64,000 nucleotides of DNA from Methylobacterium sp. Leaf117 (GCF_001422985.1 NZ_LMNL01000039.1:46387-110386), one strand, 5' to 3'; counted from the stretch's first letter, positions 24,122 to 33,055 are shown. A program made the numbers and translations. The notes: generated from the letters alone by a model not told the origin.

Positions 24122-25384
24122 ATGATGGCTGCCGCAGAGACCCAAGGCGTGAAAGGCGATGACAATGCCTCGCCGCTGGAGATCAAGCTGGCACTCTCGG
24201 GGGGCGGCGTCCGCGCCGCGGCCTTCCATCTGGGCGTCCTTCGTCGCCTCGCGGCCGAAGGGCTCCTGGAACGTGTGACCCACCTCTCGACGGTATCCGG
24301 TGGTAGCCTGATCACCGCCGCGATCATGTCATCCTGCGGCATGCGCTGGCCAGGCTCGGCGGAGTTCGAGACCGAGGTCTTCCCGAGGCTGCAGGCCTTG
24401 CTCACGAGCAGGGACCTCTTCTCCTTGAAGGCCATCGGCCCATGGGGGTTCCTCCGCTTTCACTTCCGACTACTCGGACACAGGGCCAGCGTCCTGGCCG
24501 ATCTCCTGCAGAGCCGGTGGGGCGTCTCGGGGCTCGTGAGCGAACTTCCGGCCACGCCCGAGTGGCACATCAATACCGCGTCCCTGCACAGCGGCAAGAA
24601 CTGGAGGTTCTCCGCTCGGGAGATGGGCGACTGGGTCTTCGGGCGCCACTATTCGCCGTCGATCAGGCTCGCATCCGCCGCCGCGGCCTCGGCTGCGGTG
24701 CCCTACGTCATCGGCGCCCTGAAGATCGAGTTGCCCGGGGAGGGTTGGTACGAGACCAATCCGGCCACCAAGGCGGCCATCAAGCCGCGCAAGCCGGCGG
24801 CTCGGCGGATCCGCCTGTGGGATGGGGGCGCCTACGAAAATCTGGGGCTTGAGGCGATCTACAAGCCCGGCAAGCCGCTGTCGGCCCCGGGCTTCCTGAT
24901 CTGCAGCGACGCCTCAGGGCCGCTGCCGGAATACGGCCAGACCTCCCCCTTCGGCATCCTGAAGGGCAAGCTGGCCGGCCCGCGCCTCTTCGACATCGCG
25001 AGCGACCAGATCCGCTCCCTGCGGTCCCGCATGCTGATGCTCGACATCGAGAACAAGACCGTTCGGGGTGCCCTCCTCAAGATGGGGGCCTCCGTCCGGC
25101 AGGTCGACATCAAGGTGGGCCGGTCGCGCACCGCCCGCGAATACGATGCCTATCAGACCGACACCGAGGCCGGGCTCGCCCTGAAGCATCCGACCGACCT
25201 GCGGGCGATGACCCCGGCGATCTTCGAACGCATCGCCCGACACGGTTTCGAGGTCGCCGACAGCGTCCTGACGACCCACTCGCCGGCGGTCTTCACGGTC
25301 TCGCACGGATGGCCCGCGTCTCCGTCCGCGCCGACGACGGCCTCATCCGCAACCGAACCAACCGCCATCGCAACCCAGGAGTGA
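24122..25384 (+). CDS. Patatin-like phospholipase, putative defence effector
   Basis: A 420-aa patatin-fold lipase. The oxyanion loop SGGGVRAAAFHLG lies at 26-38, the nucleophile S59 is in STVSGGS (elbow), and the catalytic D234 is in WDGGAYENLG. There are no signal or membrane segments, so it acts in the cytosol on the inner leaflet. Patatins such as CapV are membrane-destroying effectors in CBASS and related immunity. The last ~45 residues are low-complexity Ala/Ser/Thr-rich. It is the first gene of a three-gene operon with 4-bp gaps. Whether it is held inactive until infection is an inference. Confidence 0.85.
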   Translation: MMAAAETQGVKGDDNASPLEIKLALSGGGVRAAAFHLGVLRRLAAEGLLERVTHLSTVSGGSLITAAIMSSCGMRWPGSAEFETEVFPRLQALLTSRDLFSLKAIGPWGFLRFHFRLLGHRASVLADLLQSRWGVSGLVSELPATPEWHINTASLHSGKNWRFSAREMGDWVFGRHYSPSIRLASAAAASAAVPYVIGALKIELPGEGWYETNPATKAAIKPRKPAARRIRLWDGGAYENLGLEAIYKPGKPLSAPGFLICSDASGPLPEYGQTSPFGILKGKLAGPRLFDIASDQIRSLRSRMLMLDIENKTVRGALLKMGASVRQVDIKVGRSRTAREYDAYQTDTEAGLALKHPTDLRAMTPAIFERIARHGFEVADSVLTTHSPAVFTVSHGWPASPSAPTTASSATEPTAIATQE

Positions 25385-25388
25385 CGAC

Positions 25389-26516
25389 ATGGCAGCATTC
25401 GCGACTTTCTACCCCCTCGGCAACGCCGACTGCACGCTTCTCGATCTCGCGAACAAGAGCAAGGTGCTTATCGACTTCGGGAACCAGCGCAACCCCGACG
25501 ATCCCAAAGACACGCGATGCGACCTCGCGAAGGTGCTTCATGAGGACCTCCGCAAGGCCGGCCGGGATTACTTCAACGTCGTCTGCTTCACCCACCTCGA
25601 CGATGACCACTGCCAGCGCATGGGGGAGTTCTTCTGGCTTCGCCACGCCCTGGCCTACCAGGGCGAGGGTCGCATCAAGATCGAGGAACTCTGGGTGCCG
25701 GCCTGCGCCGTGCTGGAGGACAACCTTGACGGCGACGCACGTCTCGTCCGGCAGGAGGCGCGTCACCGGCTGCGGGAGGGCAAGGGCATCCGCATCTTCT
25801 CCCGCGCCGACCGCCTGAAGGCCTGGATGGCCAAGGAGGGGATCGACTTCGAATCCCGCAAGCACTTGTTCGTCGATGCCGGCAAGTTGGTGCCGGGCTT
25901 CAGCAAGGACGGCGAGGAAGGCGTCGAGTTCTTCGTGCACTCGCCCTTCGCCTGGCGCCAGGACGAAGTCGTCATAATCGACCGGAACGGGGACTCGATC
26001 GTCTTCCAGGCCACGTTCAAGGACGGAACCGAGGAAAGCTACGCCCTCTTCGGTTCGGACGTCGATCACTTCGTGCTCGCCGACATCGTCAACATCACCA
26101 AGCGCTACGGGAACGAGGATCGACTTCGCTGGGATCTCCTGAAGCTGTTCCACCACTGCTCCTACCTCTCGCTCGGCCCCGAGCGCGGGCTGACCGAGAC
26201 CGTGGCCGTGGACGAGGTAAAGTGGCTCTTCGAGACCCAGGGGCGGAAGCGCTGCACGATCGTCTCGCCGAGCAAACCGATCCCGACGCCCGGATCGGTC
26301 GAGGACGGCTCGACCCAGCCGCCGCATCGCCAAGCCGCGAACCATCACCGCCGCGTCGTCAAGGACAAGTTCGGCGACTTCATCGTGACAATGGAGCAGG
26401 CCACCCCGACCCCAGGCCCTATCCGCTACCAGATCGACCGCAACGGCGTCGGTATCGCGCTTGCCGTGACGACGGGCGCCGGTAGCGCGACCGCCAAGCC
26501 CGCTCGGCAGGGGTAA
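25389..26516 (+). CDS. Metallo-beta-lactamase-fold hydrolase of the patatin/E1 operon
   Basis: A 375-aa protein with an MBL core. The first strand is FYPLGNADCTLLDL; the metal motif is FTHLDDDHCQRM (H69-x-D71-D72-D73-H74), a variant of HxHxDH in which the second His is Asp; LFGSDVDHFVL and LKLFHHCSYLS are candidate later motifs. The layout resembles ComEC/Rec2-type MBLs that act on nucleic acid or small molecules. The C-terminus is a flexible tail ending in Gly (KPARQG). MBL proteins accompany E1/E2/JAB genes in several predicted prokaryotic ubiquitin-like operons. Substrate unknown. Confidence 0.78.
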   Translation: MAAFATFYPLGNADCTLLDLANKSKVLIDFGNQRNPDDPKDTRCDLAKVLHEDLRKAGRDYFNVVCFTHLDDDHCQRMGEFFWLRHALAYQGEGRIKIEELWVPACAVLEDNLDGDARLVRQEARHRLREGKGIRIFSRADRLKAWMAKEGIDFESRKHLFVDAGKLVPGFSKDGEEGVEFFVHSPFAWRQDEVVIIDRNGDSIVFQATFKDGTEESYALFGSDVDHFVLADIVNITKRYGNEDRLRWDLLKLFHHCSYLSLGPERGLTETVAVDEVKWLFETQGRKRCTIVSPSKPIPTPGSVEDGSTQPPHRQAANHHRRVVKDKFGDFIVTMEQATPTPGPIRYQIDRNGVGIALAVTTGAGSATAKPARQG

Positions 26517-26520
26517 GCGG

Positions 26521-28785
26521 ATGGCTTGGCTGGACGATTGGGGACCCGCCATCGATGCCGGGGAGATGCGTCTCCCCGTCGCGATGGCGGTCGCCCGGTA
26601 CGTCACCCTCCACGCGGCTGGGATCGCGACGGTCGTCGGCGCACATCGGAACGAGGACGAGTCTGAGATCCTCGTCCTCGACTTCCGGACCGGGGTGCCC
26701 CAGCGGCCCGCCGTCGAGCTGGACCGCATCGAACCGGTCGGCATCGCCTTCGACGACCGCAGCTCGTCGCCGTTCGTGCTCATGTTGCGGGAAGACTTCC
26801 CGGACACCGAGCATCAGCAACTGGTGCCGGAGGGATGTCCCGCGGCCATCTGCATCGACGACCGGCCTTGGGAGGAGGCAAAGCTGACGTGGACGCCGGC
26901 GGAGTTGATCGAGCGGATACTCACCTGGTTCCATCGCGCCGCTCGCGGGGAGCTCCACGATCCCGCTCAGCCGTTGGATCCCTTCTTCGGGTATTCGCCA
27001 TGGCGGTTCGTCTTCCCGGCATCGGTTCTGTCGGGCAAGGACGGCGTCGAACTGGTCGGGGCGATCAACGACGCGGTCGATCCGAACGTGGTCATCGTGC
27101 TGCCGCTGGCGGCGTTGGCGAAGGACGCCGGCACCGGCCGCATCCTCCCCATCGCATACGAGGTCCCTCCCGAGCGGATGCGGCGCCTGCGGAAGGCGCC
27201 CCGCGATCTGGCGACCCTCGGCGCGATGCTGAAGGACCGCGGCGTCGACCTTTACTCAGACCTCCGCGACCGGATCGTCGGATGGACTGGCGTCTCGGAG
27301 CAGGACCGCCCCAGGATGAACGCGTCCCTCGCCATCATCGTGGCGATGCCGGTCATCGGTCCTACGGGCACCCGGCCGGAAATGGTCGACGTTCGCGCGT
27401 TCATGACGACGAGGACGGTCGGCGAGATCGGCGTCGCCTTGGGGGTGTTGCTCGCCGCTCAGTCGACGCATTCGCCATCCGGCTTCGCTCGGCAGGTGAT
27501 CACCACGGACCCGGACGACGCGGCGCTCGCTGCGTGCGGTGTCGAGATCGCCCAGGTCCATGTGGCCTTCGATCCCGACAGGGCCGCGGCCCTGTCGGGC
27601 CGGCCTGCCCGCGACGGACGCAAGGCCGTCATGGTCGGTGCCGGCGCCGTCGGATCACACCTCGCCGAATACATGACCCGGGAAGGCAGGTTCGATTGGA
27701 CCATCGTCGACGACGACCGCCTCCTTCCCCACAATCTCGCCCGTCACACCCTTCGGTCGCCGCAGATCGGTCTTCGAAAGGCCCATGCCCTGAAGGATCG
27801 TCTCAACTCGATCTTCACCCTCACGGGACCGACCGTGGTCGGCGCCGCCATCGGCTGCGACATCCTCAAGCCGGGCGAGCATGCGGACGAGCTCGCGCTG
27901 GCCCTGTCGCAGGCCGAGATCATCATCGACGCGACGGCGTCCGTGGCCGCGAGCAGGCACCTGGCCGATCTGGACGTGGGTGGCCGGCGCGTCAGCGTCT
28001 TCTTCAATCCGTCGGCCGAGGCCGCCATCGTCCTCGTCGAGGCGGCCGACCGCGCCGTCGCCCTGCGGGATCTCGAAGCCCAGTATTACCGTGAGGTCCT
28101 CCAGCATGCCGAACTCGAACGGCACCTGACGGCCGTGGGCGAGCGCTTCGCGTACACCGGGGCCTGCAGGGCGGTCACCAACCGCGTTCCCGCCAGCCGG
28201 GTCGCCCTGCTATCGGCCCTGGCAGCCCGGGCCCTTGCTGAGGCCGTAGACCGACCCGATGCCTTCATCGGCATCTGGTCCATCGGCGCCGAGGGGCAGG
28301 TCACGCCCACGAGGCCGGCAGTCTCGCAGGTCGAACGGGTGACGATCCTCGATTGGGAGGTGGCGCTCGACGCCTCGGTCCGGGCGTCGATGGTCGCCAT
28401 GAGGGAGGCGAGGTTGCCGAGCGAGACCGGGGGCGCGGTGATCGGCGTCGTCGATACCCGAGCGCGGCGGATACACCTCGTGGAGGCGTTGCCGCCGCCA
28501 CCCGACAGCGTCGGCTCGCCCACCCAGTTCGAGCGCGGCGTCGCCGGACTGGGCGACGACATCGCCGCGAAGGAGGCCAGGGTCATGCACCAGGTCCGTT
28601 ACGTGGGCGAGTGGCACTCCCATCCTCGTCGAAGCTCCATCCGACCCAGCGAGACGGACCTCGTCCAACTCGGGGCGATCACCATGGATCTGTCGATAGA
28701 CGGGCTCCCGTCGCTGTCCGTCATCGTTGGTGACACCGGCATCACCGTCGCCCTCGCGGAATTGAAAATGAATACTGCCACGTGA
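26521..28785 (+). CDS. E2-E1-JAB fusion: ubiquitin-like conjugation plus deconjugation enzyme
   Basis: A 754-aa protein. Residues ~1-155 look E2-like: H98, then C106 and C111 in GCPAAICIDD, then a helix (ELIERILTWFHRAARGEL). After a ~210-aa linker, ~366-600 is a ThiF/E1 domain: GAGAVGS at 373-379, acidic VDDDR at 396-400, NLARHTL, and a candidate catalytic C549 (GACR). Residues ~615-754 are a JAB/JAMM isopeptidase with the full zinc set: E635, H699-S-H701-P and S710-x2-D713. In CBASS these activities are split between Cap2 (E2-E1) and Cap3 (JAB). The E1 and JAB calls are strong; the E2 call is weaker. Confidence 0.85.
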   Translation: MAWLDDWGPAIDAGEMRLPVAMAVARYVTLHAAGIATVVGAHRNEDESEILVLDFRTGVPQRPAVELDRIEPVGIAFDDRSSSPFVLMLREDFPDTEHQQLVPEGCPAAICIDDRPWEEAKLTWTPAELIERILTWFHRAARGELHDPAQPLDPFFGYSPWRFVFPASVLSGKDGVELVGAINDAVDPNVVIVLPLAALAKDAGTGRILPIAYEVPPERMRRLRKAPRDLATLGAMLKDRGVDLYSDLRDRIVGWTGVSEQDRPRMNASLAIIVAMPVIGPTGTRPEMVDVRAFMTTRTVGEIGVALGVLLAAQSTHSPSGFARQVITTDPDDAALAACGVEIAQVHVAFDPDRAAALSGRPARDGRKAVMVGAGAVGSHLAEYMTREGRFDWTIVDDDRLLPHNLARHTLRSPQIGLRKAHALKDRLNSIFTLTGPTVVGAAIGCDILKPGEHADELALALSQAEIIIDATASVAASRHLADLDVGGRRVSVFFNPSAEAAIVLVEAADRAVALRDLEAQYYREVLQHAELERHLTAVGERFAYTGACRAVTNRVPASRVALLSALAARALAEAVDRPDAFIGIWSIGAEGQVTPTRPAVSQVERVTILDWEVALDASVRASMVAMREARLPSETGGAVIGVVDTRARRIHLVEALPPPPDSVGSPTQFERGVAGLGDDIAAKEARVMHQVRYVGEWHSHPRRSSIRPSETDLVQLGAITMDLSIDGLPSLSVIVGDTGITVALAELKMNTAT

Positions 28786-28824
28786 GGCGGCTTGGTCCCG
28801 TCGGCGATTGAGCCCATTGGTAAG

Positions 28825-29148
28825 CTACGTTAACGGCTTACCGTTAAGCTTGGTGCTATAGGTCCAAGCGCTGTCGTCGTTGATCGTCAGCAGCACGGTC
28901 TGGTTCAGGCTGCCAACGCCTGGACCGGTGTACTTGATCGCGCGCTGCGTCCACGGCGTGTTCCACTTGAGGGTCTTGTGGAACTGCTTGCGGATGCCGA
29001 CGACGGCCGCCTTGGCGGTCTCGTCCATGGCCCAGCCGGCCGCTCGCCGGTACTTGGCGATGCCGACGGTCGAGACGAAGCGGTCGCGCCAGTCCTCGAT
29101 CAGCGGACCGACGTCTGAAGCGATGCGGACTTTGAACTCATGGGCCAT
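28825..29148 (-). CDS. Orphan phage-type protein (tail-completion-like)
   Basis: A 107-aa protein: MAHEFKVRIASDVGPLIEDW, a helical middle, then HKTLKWNTPWTQRAIKYT. The pattern of an amphipathic N-terminal half followed by TPWTxRA and a short beta section (TVLLTINDDSAW) resembles small tail proteins of siphophages. No other phage gene is adjacent, so it is probably a remnant. The C-terminus ends inside the palindrome at 28830-28847, suggesting truncation. Family assignment is tentative. Confidence 0.45.
   Translation of the reverse strand: MAHEFKVRIASDVGPLIEDWRDRFVSTVGIAKYRRAAGWAMDETAKAAVVGIRKQFHKTLKWNTPWTQRAIKYTGPGVGSLNQTVLLTINDDSAWTYSTKLNGKPLT
28830..28847. terminator. Palindrome between convergent genes
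   Basis: TTAACGG-CTTA-CCGTTAA is a perfect 7-bp stem with a 4-nt loop between the E2-E1-JAB gene and the convergent phage-type gene. Flanking GGTAAGC/GCTTACC gives an overlapping second inverted repeat. There is no U tract, so a terminator is plausible but a recombination or protein-binding site is also possible. Confidence 0.45.
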
Positions 29149-29487
29149 GCCCGGGACGATGCCGGCTCGGGCGTGGCGCGATCTAGGCTACGCACTCAAG
29201 GTCGGGATGGCCATTCCAAACAGTTCTGGACGCAGGTGCCCAAGAATTAAACGCCGCATCGTTGTCTGCCTGAAATTTGCGCACGTTCTATTTATCGAAC
29301 GAAACGTCCGTTTATGACCCTGAGGCGCGGCCGAGAACTGGATTTCGGACGTCAGGATCGGTTTCACCCTCGGCGATGACGAACGGCCGTTCCATGCCCC
29401 TGCCGGGAGCCGTGGAGTTTGCGGCAACCCCCGTCTCCCAGGCGGCATGCTCGGTTGCGGCTTCCCGTGCCCGGCCTCCGTCAAGGG

Positions 29488-31560
29488 GTGGCCCTGGCGG
29501 ATTTCGAGGGCGGGTGGGACACTCATCATGTCGCGTCGGGTCGTGCTGCCCCGGTGCCGTCATGGACCGTCGTCGCCTTGTTCCACTTCCCCGCCATCGC
29601 CCCCGCTCGCCTCGACCCGTTCGCACCGATGCTGCGTCCGGAGGCCGAGCTCGTCGCCATTCGCGGCGAGTACCAGGCTCGCGTCAACGCCAGCCCACGC
29701 GCCGCCCATGCTCGCGCCCTCCACCCCGACCTGCCCGGCGTCAAGGGCAAGGTCTCGTTGATGCGTTCGACCCAGGGCTCCGACGGCGAGCACCGGTGGG
29801 AGACGCGTGTCGTCACCGTCTCCGAGCTCGCTACCTCGGACGCCCTGCTTTGGGCGACGCACGTGAGCATGCAGAGGTTCTACGGTGCCAGGGGCAGCAC
29901 CAGCCTCGTCCAGTTGCAGTCCCTGATCGCGGACTGCGACTGCCACGACCAGGCCGAGTTCCGTGGGCTCGACCCGGAGGAGATGGCAGGCATCCTGATC
30001 GAGCGCCTGCGCGCCGCCGGGAAGCCGCTTCCCAGCTACATCTTGTTCAGCGGACGAGGCCTGCATCTCGTGTGGCTTCATCAGCCGCTCATGGCGGCAA
30101 AGGGGGTCACCGGACGGCATCGGGCGGTCCAGCGGTGGATGCTCGGTCCCGCCGGCGGCAAGGCGGCCGAGATCGTCCGGACATCCGGCGGCACCCGTCG
30201 GCAGGACCCCGAGGTCGTGGCCCACGAGGAGACGATGGCGGCGGTCTGGCGTGGCACCGGCCTCGACCGCGCCGCGACCGACACGGCCCGCGTCCTGCGC
30301 CTGGCCGGATCGTACAACGGCAAGTCCGGCAAGGTCGCCAGACTCGTTTGGCCTGCGAGTTGGGCGGACGTCGAGCGTCACGATTTCGAGGATCTCGCGT
30401 CGTCCTTTCTCCCCTTCACGCGCGACCAGATGGCCTGCATCAAGGCCGAACGTCAGGCCGAGTACGACATCCGCGAGGCCAATCGCCAGGCTCGCCGCGC
30501 CGTGGCCGAGGCCACCGGCATCCCGTTCGTCGAGGAGAAGCAGCACCGCCGGATTTCCGGCGGATACTGGCCCGGCATCGTAAAGGCCCTCGACGCCGTA
30601 CGCGTCATGTGGGGCGGGACGCCTCCCGAGGGACGGCGAGACCTTTGGGCCTTCCTGTCGGCCTGTGCTCTTGCCCAGTCCGAGGGCGGGGACGCGGCGT
30701 CGTGGGCGGAGAGGCTGGCCGGTCCCGCTGGCCTGCCCGAGGCAGAGCTTCGGACGAGCCTCGGCGCGACGGAGCGGGTTCTGCGGCGCCATGAGAACGG
30801 CGAGACCCGAGACCACGACGGCGTCGAGAGGCCCGTCGTTTACCAATACTCCAAGGCGCGTATGCTGACCCTGCTCGGCCTGACTGACGTCCCCGAGGAA
30901 AACCTGCGGGCCGCCGGGGCCGGTGCGCTGTTGCCAGGTGGCGTGGTGCAGTCGGAGAGGGAGCGGTCGGCGGAGCGTCGGGCCGAAGCCGGTGCCACGC
31001 CCCTCGTCGTGACGGTGTCCGCCAGACTCGCCGACGGTCGCGAGGCCCTCGCCCTGCAGGCGGCCGGCAAGTCCATGCGCGAGATAGTGTCGGCGTTCGT
31101 CGGGCGCCGGGGCGAGACCAGCCTGCGCAGGGCCATGGCCGAGGCCGCCGAGGTTCCCGTCGAGACCGTGACCGAGGCCGCCGTCGAAACAGATTGCGAG
31201 ACCTCGGAGGACGGGTCCGTCTCCTCTCCTCACGGTTCGACCACTTCTATAGTGGCTGTGCCGGGGGCCTTGCCCCCCTCGGGCGAACCGACCGCCTCGG
31301 ACACCCCCGCCGACGCCATTCCGGCCCGTCCCGCCGCCGTCTCGATCCTGTTCCCGACCCTCGATCCCCAGGGAGGCCCGAGAACGGCATCCGATCCCGG
31401 GATGAGCGTGGGTAGCGGGTCGCGCATCGAAGGTGCCGTGGCGACCTTCCCTGGCCCCCGTTCCGTCCCGCTCGCCTCGTCTCTCCGGCCCCCGCTGCCG
31501 GCCTTCATCGTCCGTCTTCTGGCTGCCGAAACCTCAGCCCCGGCCCGCGTATCCGCTTGA
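29488..31560 (+). CDS. Primase-like (AEP-type) plasmid/ICE replication protein
   Basis: About 690 aa. Archaeo-eukaryotic primase features: an acidic pair in LIADCDCHD, SYILFSGRGLHLVW with the conserved His, and RVLRLAGSYNGKSG as the third motif. Similar proteins act as replication initiator-primases on plasmids and integrative elements. The middle (YWPGIVKALDAVRVMWGG) resembles an accessory helical region, and the C-terminal ~130 residues are Pro/Ser/Ala-rich. The start is unsettled: TTG 29419, GTG 29488 (AAGG just upstream) or ATG 29629; all precede the motifs. It is the first of the mobile-element genes. Confidence 0.65.
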   Translation: MALADFEGGWDTHHVASGRAAPVPSWTVVALFHFPAIAPARLDPFAPMLRPEAELVAIRGEYQARVNASPRAAHARALHPDLPGVKGKVSLMRSTQGSDGEHRWETRVVTVSELATSDALLWATHVSMQRFYGARGSTSLVQLQSLIADCDCHDQAEFRGLDPEEMAGILIERLRAAGKPLPSYILFSGRGLHLVWLHQPLMAAKGVTGRHRAVQRWMLGPAGGKAAEIVRTSGGTRRQDPEVVAHEETMAAVWRGTGLDRAATDTARVLRLAGSYNGKSGKVARLVWPASWADVERHDFEDLASSFLPFTRDQMACIKAERQAEYDIREANRQARRAVAEATGIPFVEEKQHRRISGGYWPGIVKALDAVRVMWGGTPPEGRRDLWAFLSACALAQSEGGDAASWAERLAGPAGLPEAELRTSLGATERVLRRHENGETRDHDGVERPVVYQYSKARMLTLLGLTDVPEENLRAAGAGALLPGGVVQSERERSAERRAEAGATPLVVTVSARLADGREALALQAAGKSMREIVSAFVGRRGETSLRRAMAEAAEVPVETVTEAAVETDCETSEDGSVSSPHGSTTSIVAVPGALPPSGEPTASDTPADAIPARPAAVSILFPTLDPQGGPRTASDPGMSVGSGSRIEGAVATFPGPRSVPLASSLRPPLPAFIVRLLAAETSAPARVSA

Positions 31561-31626
31561 ACGGGAACGGCTCTCGGGGGTATAATCAGCCCGCCGACAG
31601 GTCCTAGATGCAGCACATCGATGGGG

Positions 31627-31658
31627 AGCCCCGTCTGACCGAAAGGTCGGGCGGGGCT
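31627..31658 (+). terminator. Stem-loop after the primase-like gene
   Basis: AGCCCCGTCTGACC-GAAA-GGTCGGGCGGGGCT forms a strong stem with a GNRA-type tetraloop (GAAA) and one or two mismatches, 67 bp after the stop. It is followed by TCGATGTTT, a weak T tract. It is either a terminator or a structured RNA element. Confidence 0.5.
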
Positions 31659-31784
31659 TCGATGTTTCTGGTTCCCGACGGTTCCCTCGATCCGGGACCA
31701 TCGGGCCAATGACCTGCGGTCCGTCGCCTATCCGAATACGCTCCGCTGCGTGACGCTCTCCCTGCCACCCAGGGACCCGTCACC

Positions 31785-32105
31785 GTGTCGTTGAACTACC
31801 GCCACCTGCTCATCCACGGCGACAGGTGGGAGGGCAAGATCGCCGACCGCATCGGCGAGAACCCGCGGACGCTGTCACGCTGGCGCGTCGGCGAGGGCAA
31901 GCCCAGCGCCCGGACGATGTCTTGGGCGAGGGAGTTGGCCCTGCGCACTGCGGCGGACGTCGTGGCCGCGGCCGGCGAGCAGGATCTCGCTGACGGCGTC
32001 CTCGACCGACACCGCGCCATCCGCCACCGGGCCGCCGAGCAAGGCAAGGCTGCATTCGCGGCCGCCATGGCCGCCCGGGGCGGGGCCTCAGTCCCCGGTC
32101 GATAG
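31785..32105 (+). CDS. Small HTH-like protein of the mobile element
   Basis: A 106-aa protein starting at GTG 31785 with AGGGA upstream. Residues 15-45 (WEGKIADRIGENPRTLSRWRVGEGKPS) fit a helix-turn-helix, and the rest is Ala-rich helix. It may be a DNA-binding regulator of the element. Its end overlaps the end of the convergent gene at 32088 by 18 bp. No specific family recognised. Confidence 0.6.
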   Translation: MSLNYRHLLIHGDRWEGKIADRIGENPRTLSRWRVGEGKPSARTMSWARELALRTAADVVAAAGEQDLADGVLDRHRAIRHRAAEQGKAAFAAAMAARGGASVPGR

Positions 32106-32546
32106 TTGCCCTGTCCCGGAGGCGCAGCGCGAGTCCGTGAATTGGGACGCCAGGTCGAGGCTCGCATCCCCGGGTTCCTGCCCGATCAGGAACGAGAGCC
32201 GAGCGCCGTCCGGGAATGCGGCCGCACCGCCGATTGCCGGCATCCGCCCCCGGCCGGCGATCCCCGCCGCCACGATACGCGACGTCTCCCGTCCCGTCGT
32301 CGCGACGTGCTCGCCACAGGCCACGGTCACCTTCCAGCCGTCCCGGCCGTCGGGGACGGCATCCACGTATGCGAACCTCGTCCGCCCCGGGGCGCCGGGG
32401 GCCTGAACCGCGTAGTGCCAGCGGTCCCGTACCGACGGCCACTGATCGTCCGCGATGTACGGGGGCGGCACTGCGTTCGGCCCGGTTTGCGCGCATGCGG
32501 GTGCGGCGGCCGCCAGCGCGATGGCGAGGATGAGTGCCCGCGTCAT
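32088..32546 (-). CDS. Secreted hypothetical protein of the mobile element
   Basis: A 152-aa protein with a signal peptide (ALILAIALAAAAPACA, cleavage before QTGPNAV). The mature part includes WPSVRDRWHYAVQAPGA and RTRFAYVDAVPDGRDGWKVTVACGEH, suggesting a beta-rich fold with two later cysteines. It overlaps the upstream gene by 4 bp (ATGA), so both are one operon. Function unknown; conjugative elements often carry small exported proteins of this kind. Confidence 0.6.
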   Translation of the reverse strand: MTRALILAIALAAAAPACAQTGPNAVPPPYIADDQWPSVRDRWHYAVQAPGAPGRTRFAYVDAVPDGRDGWKVTVACGEHVATTGRETSRIVAAGIAGRGRMPAIGGAAAFPDGARLSFLIGQEPGDASLDLASQFTDSRCASGTGQLSTGD

Positions 32547-33055
32547 GCCGCCAGGACCTGTGCCTTGGCCGCGGCCGCCTCAGCCGCCCGGGCTCGCTCG
32601 GCGCCGGCCCGTGTCCGGTGCTGGACACCTCTCCAGTACCAGCGCGAGCTGATCCATCCGCGGACGTCGAGGGGGATCGCGAGGATCTCCGCCTCCGCCC
32701 GGGCCGCATGCGCCTCCCGCGTGAGGGCGAGCTCTGTCTCCGGGACGCCCTCGCGCCGGGCCCGGGCGGACTGTGCGTCATCGTAGGCCCGCCAGACTCC
32801 CGTCTCGGCCCCGCCGTTCCGGTAGTAGCGCCCTGTCGGCGTGAGCAGCGGATGCGTCGGGGAGACCTCGCGCAACGCTGCCACCAGGGCATCGACCTGG
32901 GCGACGCGGCCCCGCAGCGCCGCGTTGCCGATGGCGATCTGCCTGTTGGCCTCATGGATGACGCCGCCGGCCTGGGCCTGCAGCATGCGGACGTCCCGGG
33001 CGTAGCCGGCGGCTAGCCCCATCCCCTCGAAGTCCATCCCCCGTCCTTCAAGCAT
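32543..33055 (-). CDS. Helical hypothetical protein of the mobile element
   Basis: A 170-aa, mostly helical protein from ATG 33055 (TTG 33082 would add nine residues). Contains GYARDVRMLQAQAGGVIHEANRQIAIGNAALRGRV, likely coiled coil, then a basic C-terminal half ending in an Ala/Lys-rich helix. There is no signal or TM segment. It is coupled to the secreted protein downstream. Family not recognised. Confidence 0.6.
   Translation of the reverse strand: MLEGRGMDFEGMGLAAGYARDVRMLQAQAGGVIHEANRQIAIGNAALRGRVAQVDALVAALREVSPTHPLLTPTGRYYRNGGAETGVWRAYDDAQSARARREGVPETELALTREAHAARAEAEILAIPLDVRGWISSRWYWRGVQHRTRAGAERARAAEAAAAKAQVLAA

Noticed and set aside
24122..28785. Standard CBASS operon
   Set aside because: No CD-NTase (GS-x-D-x-D type) frame is found in or beside the operon, so only the ancillary enzymes and effector type match.
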